A stretch of 64,000 nt of DNA from assembly GCA_949126835.1 (NCBI GenBank), contig OX421500.1, positions 28,561,991 to 28,625,990 of the forward strand. The letters are read 5' to 3'. Shown piece after piece: positions 1 through 10,967 of the stretch. The first letter of the stretch is position 1; every line of letters starts with the position of its first letter. Both the position numbers and the translations under genes were made by a program. The notes beneath the pieces are model-generated. The model saw nothing but the letters and a program-made list of their open reading frames with translations. It did no database searches and was not told the origin of the DNA. Source of the stretch: Anisus vortex (taxonomy: Eukaryota; Mollusca; Gastropoda; Planorbidae).

Positions 1-530
1 ACATTGAACGCCATTAGCCATTTCGTTGCCCAGGCCTCTAGCTTTAGGAGGTCTTCCTGTAAGTGGACAGCATCATTAGGGCTATCGATTGGAGCGTACA
101 GGATGGTGTCATCTGCAAAGAGTCCTACCCTGGAGTGAAGTCCACTCTCCAAGTCGTTGATGAATATCAAGAACAGCAAAGGCCCAATAACCGAGCCCTG
201 AGGGACTCCAGATATCACCGGTCCTATTGTGGAAGATTCACCCTCTACAACGACCTGTTGGGTGCAGCCGACGAGGAAGTTCTCAATCCATCTCTTGGTC
301 TGCCCTCTTATACCGCAGTAATCCAACTTGAGAAGGAGGCGCTTGTGAGGAACCTTGTCAAAGGCCATTGAAAAATCCAGCAGGATGGTATCGGTTTGCC
401 CAGCCTTGTCGACGGTAGCTGCCAAGTCGTCAACGGTGAGGATGAGCTGGGACTCGCAGGATCTCTTTTTCCTTTATCCGTGTTGAGCATCTGTGATGAT
501 GTTATACTTGTTCAGGTGGCTAGAGATCTA
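1..530 (-). pseudogene. LINE reverse transcriptase fragment (Jockey/CR1-like), runs off the left edge
   Basis: Read on the minus strand this stretch encodes the middle of a non-LTR reverse transcriptase. In order it shows an 'AFDKVPH' segment (RT motif with the first catalytic Asp), 'GVPQGSVIGPLLF' and the catalytic 'FADDTILY'. It ends inside the palm at 'KWLMAFN' where the window begins. One in-frame stop (TAA, + strand 474-476) lies just upstream, where related elements have Phe in 'HGFR'. The fragment starts abruptly near 530, with no endonuclease domain upstream. The GVPQGSV/FADDT combination is typical of the Jockey and CR1 groups; I cannot choose the clade. Enzyme role: copying LINE RNA into DNA at a nicked target. 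This copy is dead. Confidence 0.85.
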
Positions 531-3159
531 ACATATAAGTAAGACAATTGGGGTCTATGTATATATTAACCGTTTAATTGTGGAATATTGTAAAAATATA
601 TGAGCACAATACGTATTTGGACTTTAACCATATATACATCATATTATAAATTTACATATTCTTTGTTGTACAGCTTTCTAAGAAGTCAATAAAAGTAAAT
701 GAACAAGATCTTCTTTACTTACTCCAAGCTGGACAAAAATGGCAAACACATGACATTAGTGGATCTTTTTTTATTACATTAGAATATAAAATAATTAAAA
801 ATGAATTGCGTTGCCTAGAAATATTTTTTTTACATAATATACTATTTACAAAATTCTAAAAAAGGCAAAGTTGCGCTGTCTTTAATGAAAAACAAATTGT
901 GAGTAAAATATTATAGATTTTTACAGCGTTTTTTGACCAAATTATTCTATAAGAAAACAATTAGCTCATACTGTCACCATTTTCCTAAAGTAGAATGAGA
1001 AAATATATTAAAATAAAATGAAAAAAAGAGGTTTAATATGTTTCTGTTTATTTTGTTAATAACCAGATTATAATGAGCTTTTAGCTTAAAATAAAATATA
1101 AATATTGATTCCAATTTTACTTACCGATTTTCCTATAATCTGGTAAAGTAAGTTTTTAAATATTATTTAAGTATTTAAACAAGCTTTAGTATTTTACTCT
1201 AAATAAAATGTATATAACGCAGATAAAAGAGGTAATATAGTCTTACTAATATAATCGTATCGTAAGTGTTGGACACATTAAGCACCTGGCTTTTATTTTC
1301 TGTAACACAAGAAGTGCGTGTATATTGTCTTATGGTATTGTTACGAAACATAGTTTATAATAATAATAATCTTCCTAAACTTCCTATTAATATATTAAAA
1401 CGAATCGCGAATGCACCGTCGGAAGGTTATTACAAAGCTCAATGTACTTCTTCCTTTATAATACAAACAATAAAAGATCCCTTAACGTGGGATGGAGTTA
1501 AAAAATATAATTTCGTAATTGATGACTGGTTTAATATTGAATATTTTACTAAATATCTTCTATTGCATCATTAGTGATCATTGCTTCCTGATGAGGTTGA
1601 AACCGAAAAAAGTAGTCGATATTTGACGGGTATTTAAATCAAAAACACTCGGGACGCTTTCTCTTTTCATATCTAGCTCGCTAGGGTCAACACGTCGCTC
1701 GTACTCTGAAAACATTGCATTGTTTATAATGTGATTCTATCTTCTTAAATTGGATTATGTCTTATTTCTATTAAGCCTATGGATATGTTTAAATTGATAT
1801 ATAATTATCATCTGAATGCGCATATTTATTGAATCAAGTAATCTTTTAATATCCTTGTGTAATACTTTTATCTTGGATTATTCTGCACATTATGTAAAAT
1901 CTGGAAGATATCAACTTCATTTAGTTTTTCGGAATAAATACACTATCACATTGTTCGTTTAACATCTGGGTTATTGGTTTCTTGGAAGTAACTTTGTGTA
2001 GTCCATATTAACTTTACATAATAATTACTATTCGTCATGCAACTATACAACTGCCAATAGCCATCATTTACGGGCATTGTATAAAAATAAATTATACACT
2101 GCTTGTTACTCATGTCGACTCAACCAGGGAGCTGAACTTGGATCACCCTTAGACATTATAAAATAATAAATCAACATAATTTACTAGTGCTGTCATATTT
2201 AGAAGTAACAATACTTTAAACAATCGAAAAACAGAATATTTGAACTGTATTCAAATATATTGGAAGCTCTGAGCTAATTACTTCACATACAATAACTACG
2301 GCATCTATTTCATCAATATTGAACTATTTAATGAACTGGCTAAGCTATAATACACTACGTCCAAAGGATCTAGTCAGGACAATAAATAATATTTATATAA
2401 TTCAGTATAGACGCCAGTGTTAGATGACCACTGGTATATCACTGAAGCAACATCAGAAAGCTGATTGATAAGGTCAATACTTATTACGTTGATGGTCATT
2501 TGTGTTGTAATCAGAGTAGTGCTCGCTTAATTGGCAGGCTACCTAATAGTATATATATGAAATTGTGCGTTCTTCTGTCACTATAGATCTTTCAAATATA
2601 AAGATATTTATATTAAATTCGTTTTATGAGTATAAAAACTAAAAACTGTGAACTCAATAAAATAACAACCCCAATAATTGTGCCAACATCAGTCTCTTAT
2701 AAAAACTTGAGCCGTGCGTTTTTCTTTTAACAAGATCATATTTCATAAATTATTTAAGCAAACAATGCATGTTAAATATTCAATAGAGGGACTACTCCAT
2801 TTTTTAAACTTACCGAAAAACCTATTATATTTTTCACCTTTTTTAATTTGTTTTTGTAAATTTATGTCGCATGATGCTGTTTCTATACCTAAATTTTGAC
2901 ATAACCTCATAGCAAACTTTTTTATATACATTTTTAATGATTACAAATGTCGTATTTAAAAAAAAAAGCTTTAGATTTTTTTATCGGGCCAGCGAACATA
3001 CTGGCTTGTTTTTTTTTAAACATTGACAGTGTTCACCGCCGTAACGCAAAGAATATTTGTAGCAAATTTCACGTTTTTATGTCCAGTATTTAAAAAGATT
3101 ATGCGGTATGTACATAGCCACATACATACACACATATTCCTTTTGAGATTTATATATAT
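531..3159. other. AT-rich stretch, no supported gene
   Basis: No gene, array or terminal repeat is visible. The longest open frame on + (1266-1574) starts only at GTG; its first ATG is at 1332, leaving about 80 codons. It has varied codons but no recognisable motif, and I do not call it a gene. Confidence 0.5.
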
Positions 3160-3430
3160 AGTAGACTAGCCGGTATTTGCGCGGTCCTCCGAACCGGCTA
3201 AAAGTTATGTTTACATACACTCTAACTACTCAAGCAGTTATAATGAGTTTGCCCGCATGACCTACGACACGAATTTAAACGTGACGTAATTTTTTATTTG
3301 CCCGCTACAACATAAATTACCCGTTAAAATCATTACTCATTACCCATTATAACAATTACAAAATTGCCCGCTATAAATTACGACGCAAATTAAAACGTGA
3401 ATATATTTTGTTCTATTCATTGATAAATAA
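3160..3430. repeat. Candidate dispersed repeat with internal 'TTGCCCGC' duplications
   Basis: The stretch begins at a short (AT)n followed by 'AGACTAGCCGG', then 'TTTGCGCGG', and is much richer in CG than its flanks. Two direct repeats lie inside it: 'TTGCCCGC...TACGACACGAATTTAAACG' from about 3249 and 'TTGCCCGC...TACGACGCAAATTAAAACG' from about 3364, with a third 'TTGCCCGC' between them. The GCCCG words recall the tip of the repeat copies at 6250 and 18150, but I see no long match, so a shared family is only inferred. Confidence 0.35.
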
Positions 3431-6249
3431 CATTCGACAGTACTTTTATTTTTAAAAAAATGATTGTTTGATATATTTTTTTACAACAAACATTAAGTCG
3501 CAGACCTATGTTGTGTTGTTTTTGTTATTTGCTATTTATTTTTTTATTGTTGCTTTGGAAGCAAACTTAGAATTAAATTTTCTATTCAACATGTAAAACA
3601 ATAACAAATCCAATAATAACAAAATGATTTTAGTAGAAATCACTGTTTAATCTACAAGTTTATCTTCTACTGTGATGAGTATTTAGTAGCATGATGTGAT
3701 TTATAAGCTAATGTGTGTATATTATGCTTATGCAGGTATATTTTTGTTTGGAATTTAGCGTGGAATAGTTGGCCACACCTAAAATTACAAAGTTGACGAA
3801 ATAAACTGTTCAGATGAATATTTTTTTATATTAAAACTTAACGTTGATCACATATATCACAAAGTTTATAGAACGTATAATAATAGTATATAAAATACGA
3901 GTATATGCGTACTCCAAGCGTTGAATTAAAATTAAAACTTCATTTTTATTTATGGCAATTATTTATTACTTATTAAAAGAATTATCACAGACTATCAGTG
4001 TTAGGATTTAAATATATCTCGTTGTTTTTAGTAAGACACAAGTTTTATAAACTCTAACCCGGTGTTCATGCATTGAATAAACGAGTGACGTTTTACGATA
4101 GAAACAATGACGTGTGAGTTAGATTCGACGTCGCATAGATTTTGCAGAAAACGTTAGACAACCTCAGGCTTTGGTAGCGGCAAGACGTGTGTAGACTAGG
4201 CTATTGAAGCTGTTGTATATTTGAGTTCATCTCGTACATAAATTGTTGGATAATTCTGGATTAAACATTTAGTTATCATTTTAATACAAGTCGGCATTTG
4301 TTTTATTGCATTTTAGTATAGAATGTGATCTCCTTGAGAGTTGTGTGCATCTGATATAGAATATTTACAAAATAACGGTCACACTCAGTAATCGCAAGTA
4401 AAATAATATTCCATGGAATTACGAAACGAAATTTCAACTAAGTCATTAACTTTAAAACCGTCTCAAAAAATGAGAAAAATTAAAAGTCGTCAAAATATGC
4501 TTCTAAATGAGCTTACAAGTATTGCAACAACCTCATGTTATTATTATCATACACATACTGTCATTTCCTTCTATTTCCACTTATCCATTACAACTTTTCA
4601 CTCTTAAAATCATGCTTTGTTTTGATTTGTTAAATCTTCCTTTATTTGTACTACTACTCACAAAACTATTCAATATAAATATACTAACACAATTTTATTG
4701 ATTTAGAGAAAAAAAAAATGTTATTTTCTGTTCTTCTAATTTTAAAAATGTGACACTTAATTGTGTCCATGTTACAGTGAACATTATATGAAAACTTTTC
4801 TGAACTGTAACACTTATATCTTAAGAAACACAGTGCTTGTTATTTTTATTCCTTAAAGCTGAAATCAACTTTTAATTTTTATTGATTATCTTTTATTTAA
4901 CAATAACTGTTGTGATATTTCGTTTTCGTTTTCTTTACACTGCATTCATTTCACTTGTGTTTTTCTTCGTACTGTGTTGTTATAAAACAACTCTTCTGTT
5001 AAATTGTTTGGCTTCAATTTTACCAGTGATTTCCCTTTGATCGTAATTATTAAATTATATTTTTTTACAGTGTTTTGAAATGTACAAATCATATGTCAAT
5101 CAATTAATATGTTATCGATTATACCACCCTCCCTACACACAAAAGTAATTTTAATAACAATATTCACTGTCACTGTCCATTTCCGGGAAGAAATCAAACT
5201 GAACCCAAACCAGAAACTCCAAAAACGATCCTAAATTTAAACTGGCTGTAGAATAATTCCTAACTCGAAAATCAACGTCTATCATTATAAAAAAAAAAAA
5301 AATGTTGATAATTTTAAAAAAAGAAATTATACATTTTATTTTAAAATATAACCATAATAAAAAAAATATTGTTCTTGTATTTTTTCTATTTTTCAGAAAT
5401 TTTTCTAATACCTCGTTAGTTTAAATGAAATTAAGCCAAAACATTGTTTTATTAGCTTTAAAAGCCTAAAACAAAAACACTACTTTAATCCCTCATCTGC
5501 CATAAAATGCTTTCGCACTATTTTACTTGAGATTTTAAGTATTTAAAAAAGATAACAAAATCATAAAAAGGTAAATAGTCAACGTAATTGTTCTATTTCA
5601 CAAGTCTGTTCACTTTTCTTTGGATTATTAAAAATGCAATTAGACTATTTTATTTTTCATTTTTATCAGTGTATACTTTACGAAATAATGTTAATAAATT
5701 ATATATGATATCGAACAATTACCTAAATATATGAAGTTTTAATGAAGTTGTGGATATATATAAACTTACCCTGATCTGTATCTCCACTTAAAATTCACAC
5801 CGTACGTATATCTGTTAGATACTGTTCATATACATAGACTTGTTGTCTTAGTTGGTCATAAGTTTGTGTAAAGGGCATCGCTTTTGTTTTAACCATTTCA
5901 ACAAAAAGTTTAAAAGTTCATTGATTTTTTTTCTAATAAGACATCTTTTTATTACTGAAAGCAGTATTTTTTTTTATTTATTTTATATCTTTATAATTTC
6001 AATTTCTATGTTTTAATCAATACATATTTTTAAAAGGGTATTTCACTTAATAAAAGGCTTTTTTTTTCAATATTGTATTAATAAAGAGTTTAAATATTTA
6101 TTTAAATTTACAATTGTCTCATAAGGGGTCATTTTAGTTAGTTAAAGTCAATTATTTCGTTGATTTTAAAAGTATATAAATAATTATTTTAAAATGTTAA
6201 TATTTAAAAAAAAATAATTGTCTAATAGGTGTCATTTTATCTACTAGGA
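3431..6249. other. AT-rich stretch, no supported gene
   Basis: Long A and T runs and scattered short open frames, such as 4413-4607, with no protein-like features. I see no arrays or inverted terminal repeats. Confidence 0.5.
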
Positions 6250-6783
6250 TGCAATTATATTTTTTACAAGCTACATTGCCCGGTGTTGCCCGGGGGGGGG
6301 GGAAACAGGACTGTATAAGGTGTAGTCAAACTTTTATACGCTACAATTAAAAGAAAGCTATAAATCTAATATTTTCTTTATTAGTGGCTTTTTTTTACTA
6401 AAGACTTGTAGGAAATAATTTAAAATAAATATTGTAATCGGGTAAAAAAAAATAGGCAAGTATTTTTATTTAACAAAAATCTAAATTGCCCGTAGATTTA
6501 CAATGTCTTTTGTTTTGTAAAGTTGGAAAAAAAATTGTCGAAAAATAAAGGTAGGCATATAGTCTAAATGTAGACTCGAACCCGGGTCGCCCGCATAGCA
6601 GTACGCTACGTTTACAACTGAGCTAGCGAAGACACATGTCCTATGTGAAAATTATTAGCCGGTATATAGGCCTAGGCCTAATTAAATAGGTCAGTAACTC
6701 AAACTCGCGTGATTTCAAATTGACCAATGGGGATCCGTATGCGGACAAACACTCTTATTATATATATATATATATATATATAG
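6250..6783 (+). repeat. Dispersed non-autonomous repeat, copy A, with embedded tRNA-like module
   Basis: This is the first of two related copies; the second is at 17590-18150 on the opposite strand. Shared landmarks in the same order are: a GC-rich start 'TACAAGCTA..TTGCCCGG', the near-identical block 'TAATTTAAAATAAATATTG' followed by TAATCGGGT, an antisense tRNA-like B box, a 'TGGGGATC' word, and an end in (AT)n closing with 'ATATATAGAT'. Copy A carries an 11-12 base G run at about 6291 and ends in the (AT)n at 6759-6781. It has no open frame of its own. Homology between copies is read directly; the class (SINE-like, MITE or Helitron-like) is unknown. Confidence 0.6.
6566..6640 (-). repeat. 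tRNA-derived (pol III promoter-like) module inside repeat copy A
   Basis: On the minus strand there is an A-box-like 'GCTAGCTCAGTTGTAAACG' followed about 30 bases later by a B-box-like 'GGGTTCGAGTC'. This is the spacing of an internal RNA polymerase III promoter. The T stem does not fold properly ('CCGGG' against 'CTACA'), so it is not a working tRNA gene. It reads as the tRNA-derived head of a SINE or a decayed tRNA copy. Confidence 0.55.
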
Positions 6784-8122
6784 ATTTGAAACTTAAATAT
6801 TATAAGCTTTAAAGTGTATATTGTAAGTAAATATGTAAAATATTATTCTTAAAACATCACAAATATTACTAAATTTTGAAGATACATGTTATAATCAATA
6901 ATGGTCACAGGTGTTTTTTATTGATCGCGAGTAAACAGCCCTCCCACACAATGGGTGTAGTAGCCAAAGTTTTGTGAATATAAAATCTTTTTTTTTTTGT
7001 TTTCAATCTATACGTTGTATTTTGTCTTCTATAACAGCTTAAAATTTGTTAAGTATAAAGATATGTACATGACGTAAATCGTTTCATTAAAATATTATAT
7101 AAGTTATATTGTATATGTGATATGAAAAATAAAACAGTGTTTATATATAGCAGTGTTTACAAAGACCTTAAGGCTTTTATATGGCTAGTCAGTAATGTTT
7201 TAAAATGTTTCTAGTTTTTAAATTTTTTGTTTAAAGCGATACAAAATGCATGTCCCTGTACACGTCTTAATATTGTAGCGTAATATTATGTTATATTTGT
7301 AAGAATATATTATTTTTTTAATTAAAAACAAACAAACTTAAATAGCATGCACTAATTTAAAATTGTGGTTTAAGCTTTTTTCTCGCCTAATAATTTGTTT
7401 CTTTTCTGTACAGCAACGGCCTTATTATTTTCTTCTCTTAGCCAGTCTGATCAGCAGTTTGCTCTCTTTCAACCAATGACAGACACATATATTAACATAT
7501 CTTTTTTATTGTTCTTTTTTGCCTTATAATTTTCTCTATTAGCAAACTGTCCTATTTATAACGGTTGAAAAAGGGGGATTCATAGTGAAAAAGAGGCGAG
7601 CAGTCGTTTAACCAATGAAACCTTTGATAAGGGACATTTGTCAGCAATCAAGTGACAGAAAATGTTGAACGTATTGGTTTTACTCTTGTTAGTTGTGAAT
7701 ATTTGCTAGTGATGAGATTTCATCTCTTTTCTGAATTTGTTCTAATTTTTACCAGCTTGTGATATACAAGTACATATAGTTTATTCGAAAAATATTTTAT
7801 AGATAGACTATATATTTGTTAAATTAAGAAAACAATAAATTTTCGTTTTCTTGTTTGTTGACAAAGCAGACAAAAGTAGGCTGTGTACACAAAAACTAAA
7901 AAAAATAATAAATCATATAATCTTAAACATAATGATTTTTTTTGGTTCATTATGTCAAATGTGCTGCTTAATAAATCTGTATCAAAATTATATATATTTC
8001 TTTCAATGGTTATTTTTATCTTTCTTACTGTCTGTTTATTTTGTAAAAAGAAAGATGAAATGTCAACATGTTTTCTCTATAAATATTAATTGTCTAAATC
8101 TAACTTAAGTTACTTAAAAAAA

Positions 8123-8123
<1 letters not shown>
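6784..8123. other. AT-rich stretch, no supported gene
   Basis: Nothing recognised. Short open frames near 7851-8108 are Phe/Ile/Lys-rich translations of AT-rich DNA. Confidence 0.5.

Positions 8124-8208
<85 letters not shown>
8124..8208. repeat. (AT)n microsatellite, left part
   Basis: Uninterrupted TA dinucleotides. It is the left flank of element 1; the same repeat resumes at 16190 and again at 16908, so it is one microsatellite split by two insertions. Confidence 0.95.
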
Positions 8209-8212
<4 letters not shown>

Positions 8213-8777
8213 ATATTGTAGCTTTCATTCCAATTCTTTTGGCGGTTGACTAGGGTTTGATTTTTAAGGCCAGCGGGAATTCACTTCGTTCTGAGAGTGA
8301 TAAACAGTCTGCATCAGTTTTCAAAGTTTGGTTAACCTGTCCTGATACCATTCGAAAGTTCTCAATAATAATATGAATTCAAAAACCAACTCCTTGACTG
8401 TTTAATTTAATAAATGAAGAAACTTTATTATAACTTGCAAATCAAACGATGTTAGTGAAACGAATGCACATGACGATAATTGGTATGCAAGGCGTAGCGT
8501 CCTACTGTCAGTGGTGCCTAGCGGGAAAGAGAAAGAATAGTCCGTGTCTCTGTCTTTTATAGTACCCAAGAAGCCCGCGAAATTGCATATCCCTCCGCGT
8601 TAGCTCTAACTGGTTTACGCTGGTTTCAAGAGTGATGCGTTTATAGCCTAATTAGATTTTAGTCAACGAAGAAAAATAAACAGTCGTGTCCCGACAATTA
8701 AAGTACTTTAAAATATAAACTCTGTCGAGGGATTAATAAACGGGTGTTTTAAACTATGTATGCACTATAACCTAACA
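8209..8777 (-). repeat. Element 1, 3' LTR
   Basis: 569 bp, matching 15621-16189 over its full length with about ten mismatches. Ends are TG...CA with a TGTTA/TAACA inverted repeat. Read on minus, a poly(A) signal AATAAA lies at 8424-8429. Confidence 0.95.
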
Positions 8778-8787
8778 CCTCCCTTCC
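8778..8787 (-). promoter_or_regulatory. Element 1 polypurine tract
   Basis: Reads GGAAGGGAGG on the minus strand and directly abuts the 3' LTR. This is where plus-strand priming occurs in LTR elements. The position fixes the element's direction independently of the ORFs. Confidence 0.85.
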
Positions 8788-10967
8788 ACAAAAAGAAAAG
8801 AAAATTTGTCATCTGTGATGGGAAATTTTCTTTTAGCCATCACGTTTCCTAACAATAATAGTACGTCTGTCAGTATTGATGTCCAAAAAAAAACAGTTTA
8901 AGTAATAGAACAATTTAAGTGCGCATTAGGCACATTTCACAATAAAAATGTAGTGCTCATTAGGCACGAACAGTACAATTGTTTATAAGGAACAAAATAG
9001 GTGCTCATTAGGCACATTTAACAATAAAAAATTAGTGCACATTAGGCACAAACAATACAAGTATTTATATAACAACAAGGAACAAAGTAAGTCATTATGC
9101 ACACAATAAAGTAAAAACAATCAAGAACAAGAACACATATACGTCAGTCCACGAAAGAGTGATGTCTTCTTTCGTATAACGAGTACATACTGATGTGTTG
9201 TTGACTAGGATGTTTTATGTTACCTTATCCATAAGTTACCTATATTTATATCGACCTTAGTTACTACCTAAGTTCAAACGTGTTTCCCTATAGTTTGTTT
9301 TACCCTTGATCTATTCCTTAATAACCATGTTATTTCGTAATCCTTTGCTACAGATATCAGATAATAACTAGTCATAGATTCTTAGCCAGCCTAAGTATTA
9401 ACTTTACCTACATGAGGTTACTCAGGTTTTAATAATCTTAATGACAACCAAATATTTTAATAATGTTCCAAATACTTTAAAAATATTTTAGTTCTTTTTA
9501 TCTTATCTATTCTATTTATAGATAATTTTAAAGAATGAATGATGTAGTGTGAGAGTTTATATCTCTAATATTAAATTATTATTTTAACCCATAGATTTAT
9601 TGATCATTAAAAATGATTGTAACCGCAATATTAATATTAATACTGAATCAGTTTACGTCAATAATCATTTATTTAACATTAATAGTTATTTTTAACCAAG
9701 TAATACGTTAGCTATTCGCTCTTTATAGTGCAAGTTTTAGTGGTTTTATTTCCAGCGGAATTAGTTATCCCTAAAATAGTAAAATACCAGTGTCCGTAGA
9801 GACATTTATTCAACAACTCTAATTAAATGTACAGCTCATTTAACCTTAAATTTTTCAAGAAAAAACCACAGTGACCGTAGTTAGTTAAATGTTATTTTAA
9901 CTTAACCTTTACCTTTTAAGAGTATAATTTCTTAAGAGTATAACCTTTGAGTTGATGCTTCCAGAGTATTTACCTCTGTAACTAAATCTTAGCTTTCATT
10001 TCATGTTTAAAAAAAAATCCAGTTATTCAGTTATTAAGTCTTTCCGTTGCTTACAAGATTTTTAATTCAATGTTTAACTCTTATTTAAAAGTTTAGTCAT
10101 AGCATTTATCTCTTTAATAGAAAACATTTGACTTAATTCTTAATTACCTTTTTACAAGAAAAGAGTATTTTCCATTTATTTTAGTAAGTGCAACCAATTT
10201 AAACCTTAAGCTACCCGTTTAAAGTTCAACTTTAGAGTTCTAACCAGGTTTGTTAGATATTACTCCTCAAGCACATTACCATTATCACTCTCTTTTTTAA
10301 ATTTTATGTTAAAATGTTAAGTTCTTTTGATTTAAAGGTTTTCAAGTTTAACGATGCTCTATTATTTTTCTAAAGATGTGTACGCATTGACCTTTTTGAG
10401 TTTTTACCGAACAAAATATAAACCTATCAAGTTTTATTATTGTTGATTAACTCACCATGTTTTTTTTTATCACTTACCGAAAGAAAACACCTCACAGTAG
10501 TCATAGTTGTCAGTTGTCGTAAGTACAGACAATACAGACAAACAAATAAAACGCCATAAGGGAAAAAATCATAATACTAATAATCAAATGCAATTAAAAG
10601 TGTACATTACTCATTGAATTAATGCGTGTTAGTTTTTGTGTTGCAAATTGTTATGATACTTTTCTCTTGTACATTAGCAAAGTATAATTGTGCAGTGTAT
10701 AAAAGTACATCTCAATAAATTGTATTATATACATGGGGTTTTGAGGAAAACACAATTGTTTTTAAGATATATTTTCTTTTTAATACAACATGCAAAATAG
10801 AATAAAAATCATATCAAGAAGGCATCCACAGTTGGCCTAGCGAACAAAATTGGGTTACCATTAGAATACACCTCCCTAGGGAAACTAGACCCGTTCCGGT
10901 ATAAGTACAAGTCCTTATCGCGGTATTATTGTTACCAAAACCTTATTTACTGTGCAACTAGACCCGA
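8788..10967 (-). other. Element 1, 3' non-coding region after pol
   Basis: About 2.2 kb between the pol stop and the polypurine tract. It is AT-rich with stops in all frames, and I find no env-like ORF. Some of it next to pol may be decayed RNase H. It carries four copies of a GTGC...GCAC hairpin-type word at 8919-9049. Confidence 0.6.
8919..9049. repeat. Four copies of GTGC-N-CATTAG-GCAC
   Basis: The 15-mer GTGCNCATTAGGCAC occurs at 8919-8933, 8953-8967, 9001-9015 and 9035-9049. Each has GTGC/GCAC arms that can pair. The spacers between copies are themselves similar, containing 'AACAATACAA' or 'TTTAACAATAAAA'. A degenerate fifth 'CATTATGCAC' follows near 9092. It lies in the RNA 3' region of element 1. 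Confidence 0.8.

Noticed and set aside
1266..1574. Open frame of 102 codons on +
   Set aside because: It starts at GTG; from the first ATG about 80 codons remain, with no motif, signal or splice context. Frames of this size are expected by chance in 64 kb.
1588..1608. Hammerhead ribozyme-like core CTGATGA - short stem - GAAA
   Set aside because: The stem II segment (GGT/ACC with TGAA loop) fits, but I find no pairing for stems I or III and no suitable cleavage site, so it is probably chance.
6566..6640. Functional tRNA gene
   Set aside because: A and B boxes are present, but the T stem does not pair and no acceptor stem forms.
8788..10967. Possible env gene in element 1
   Set aside because: The space is large, but stops occur in all frames and no signal peptide or membrane segment is seen.
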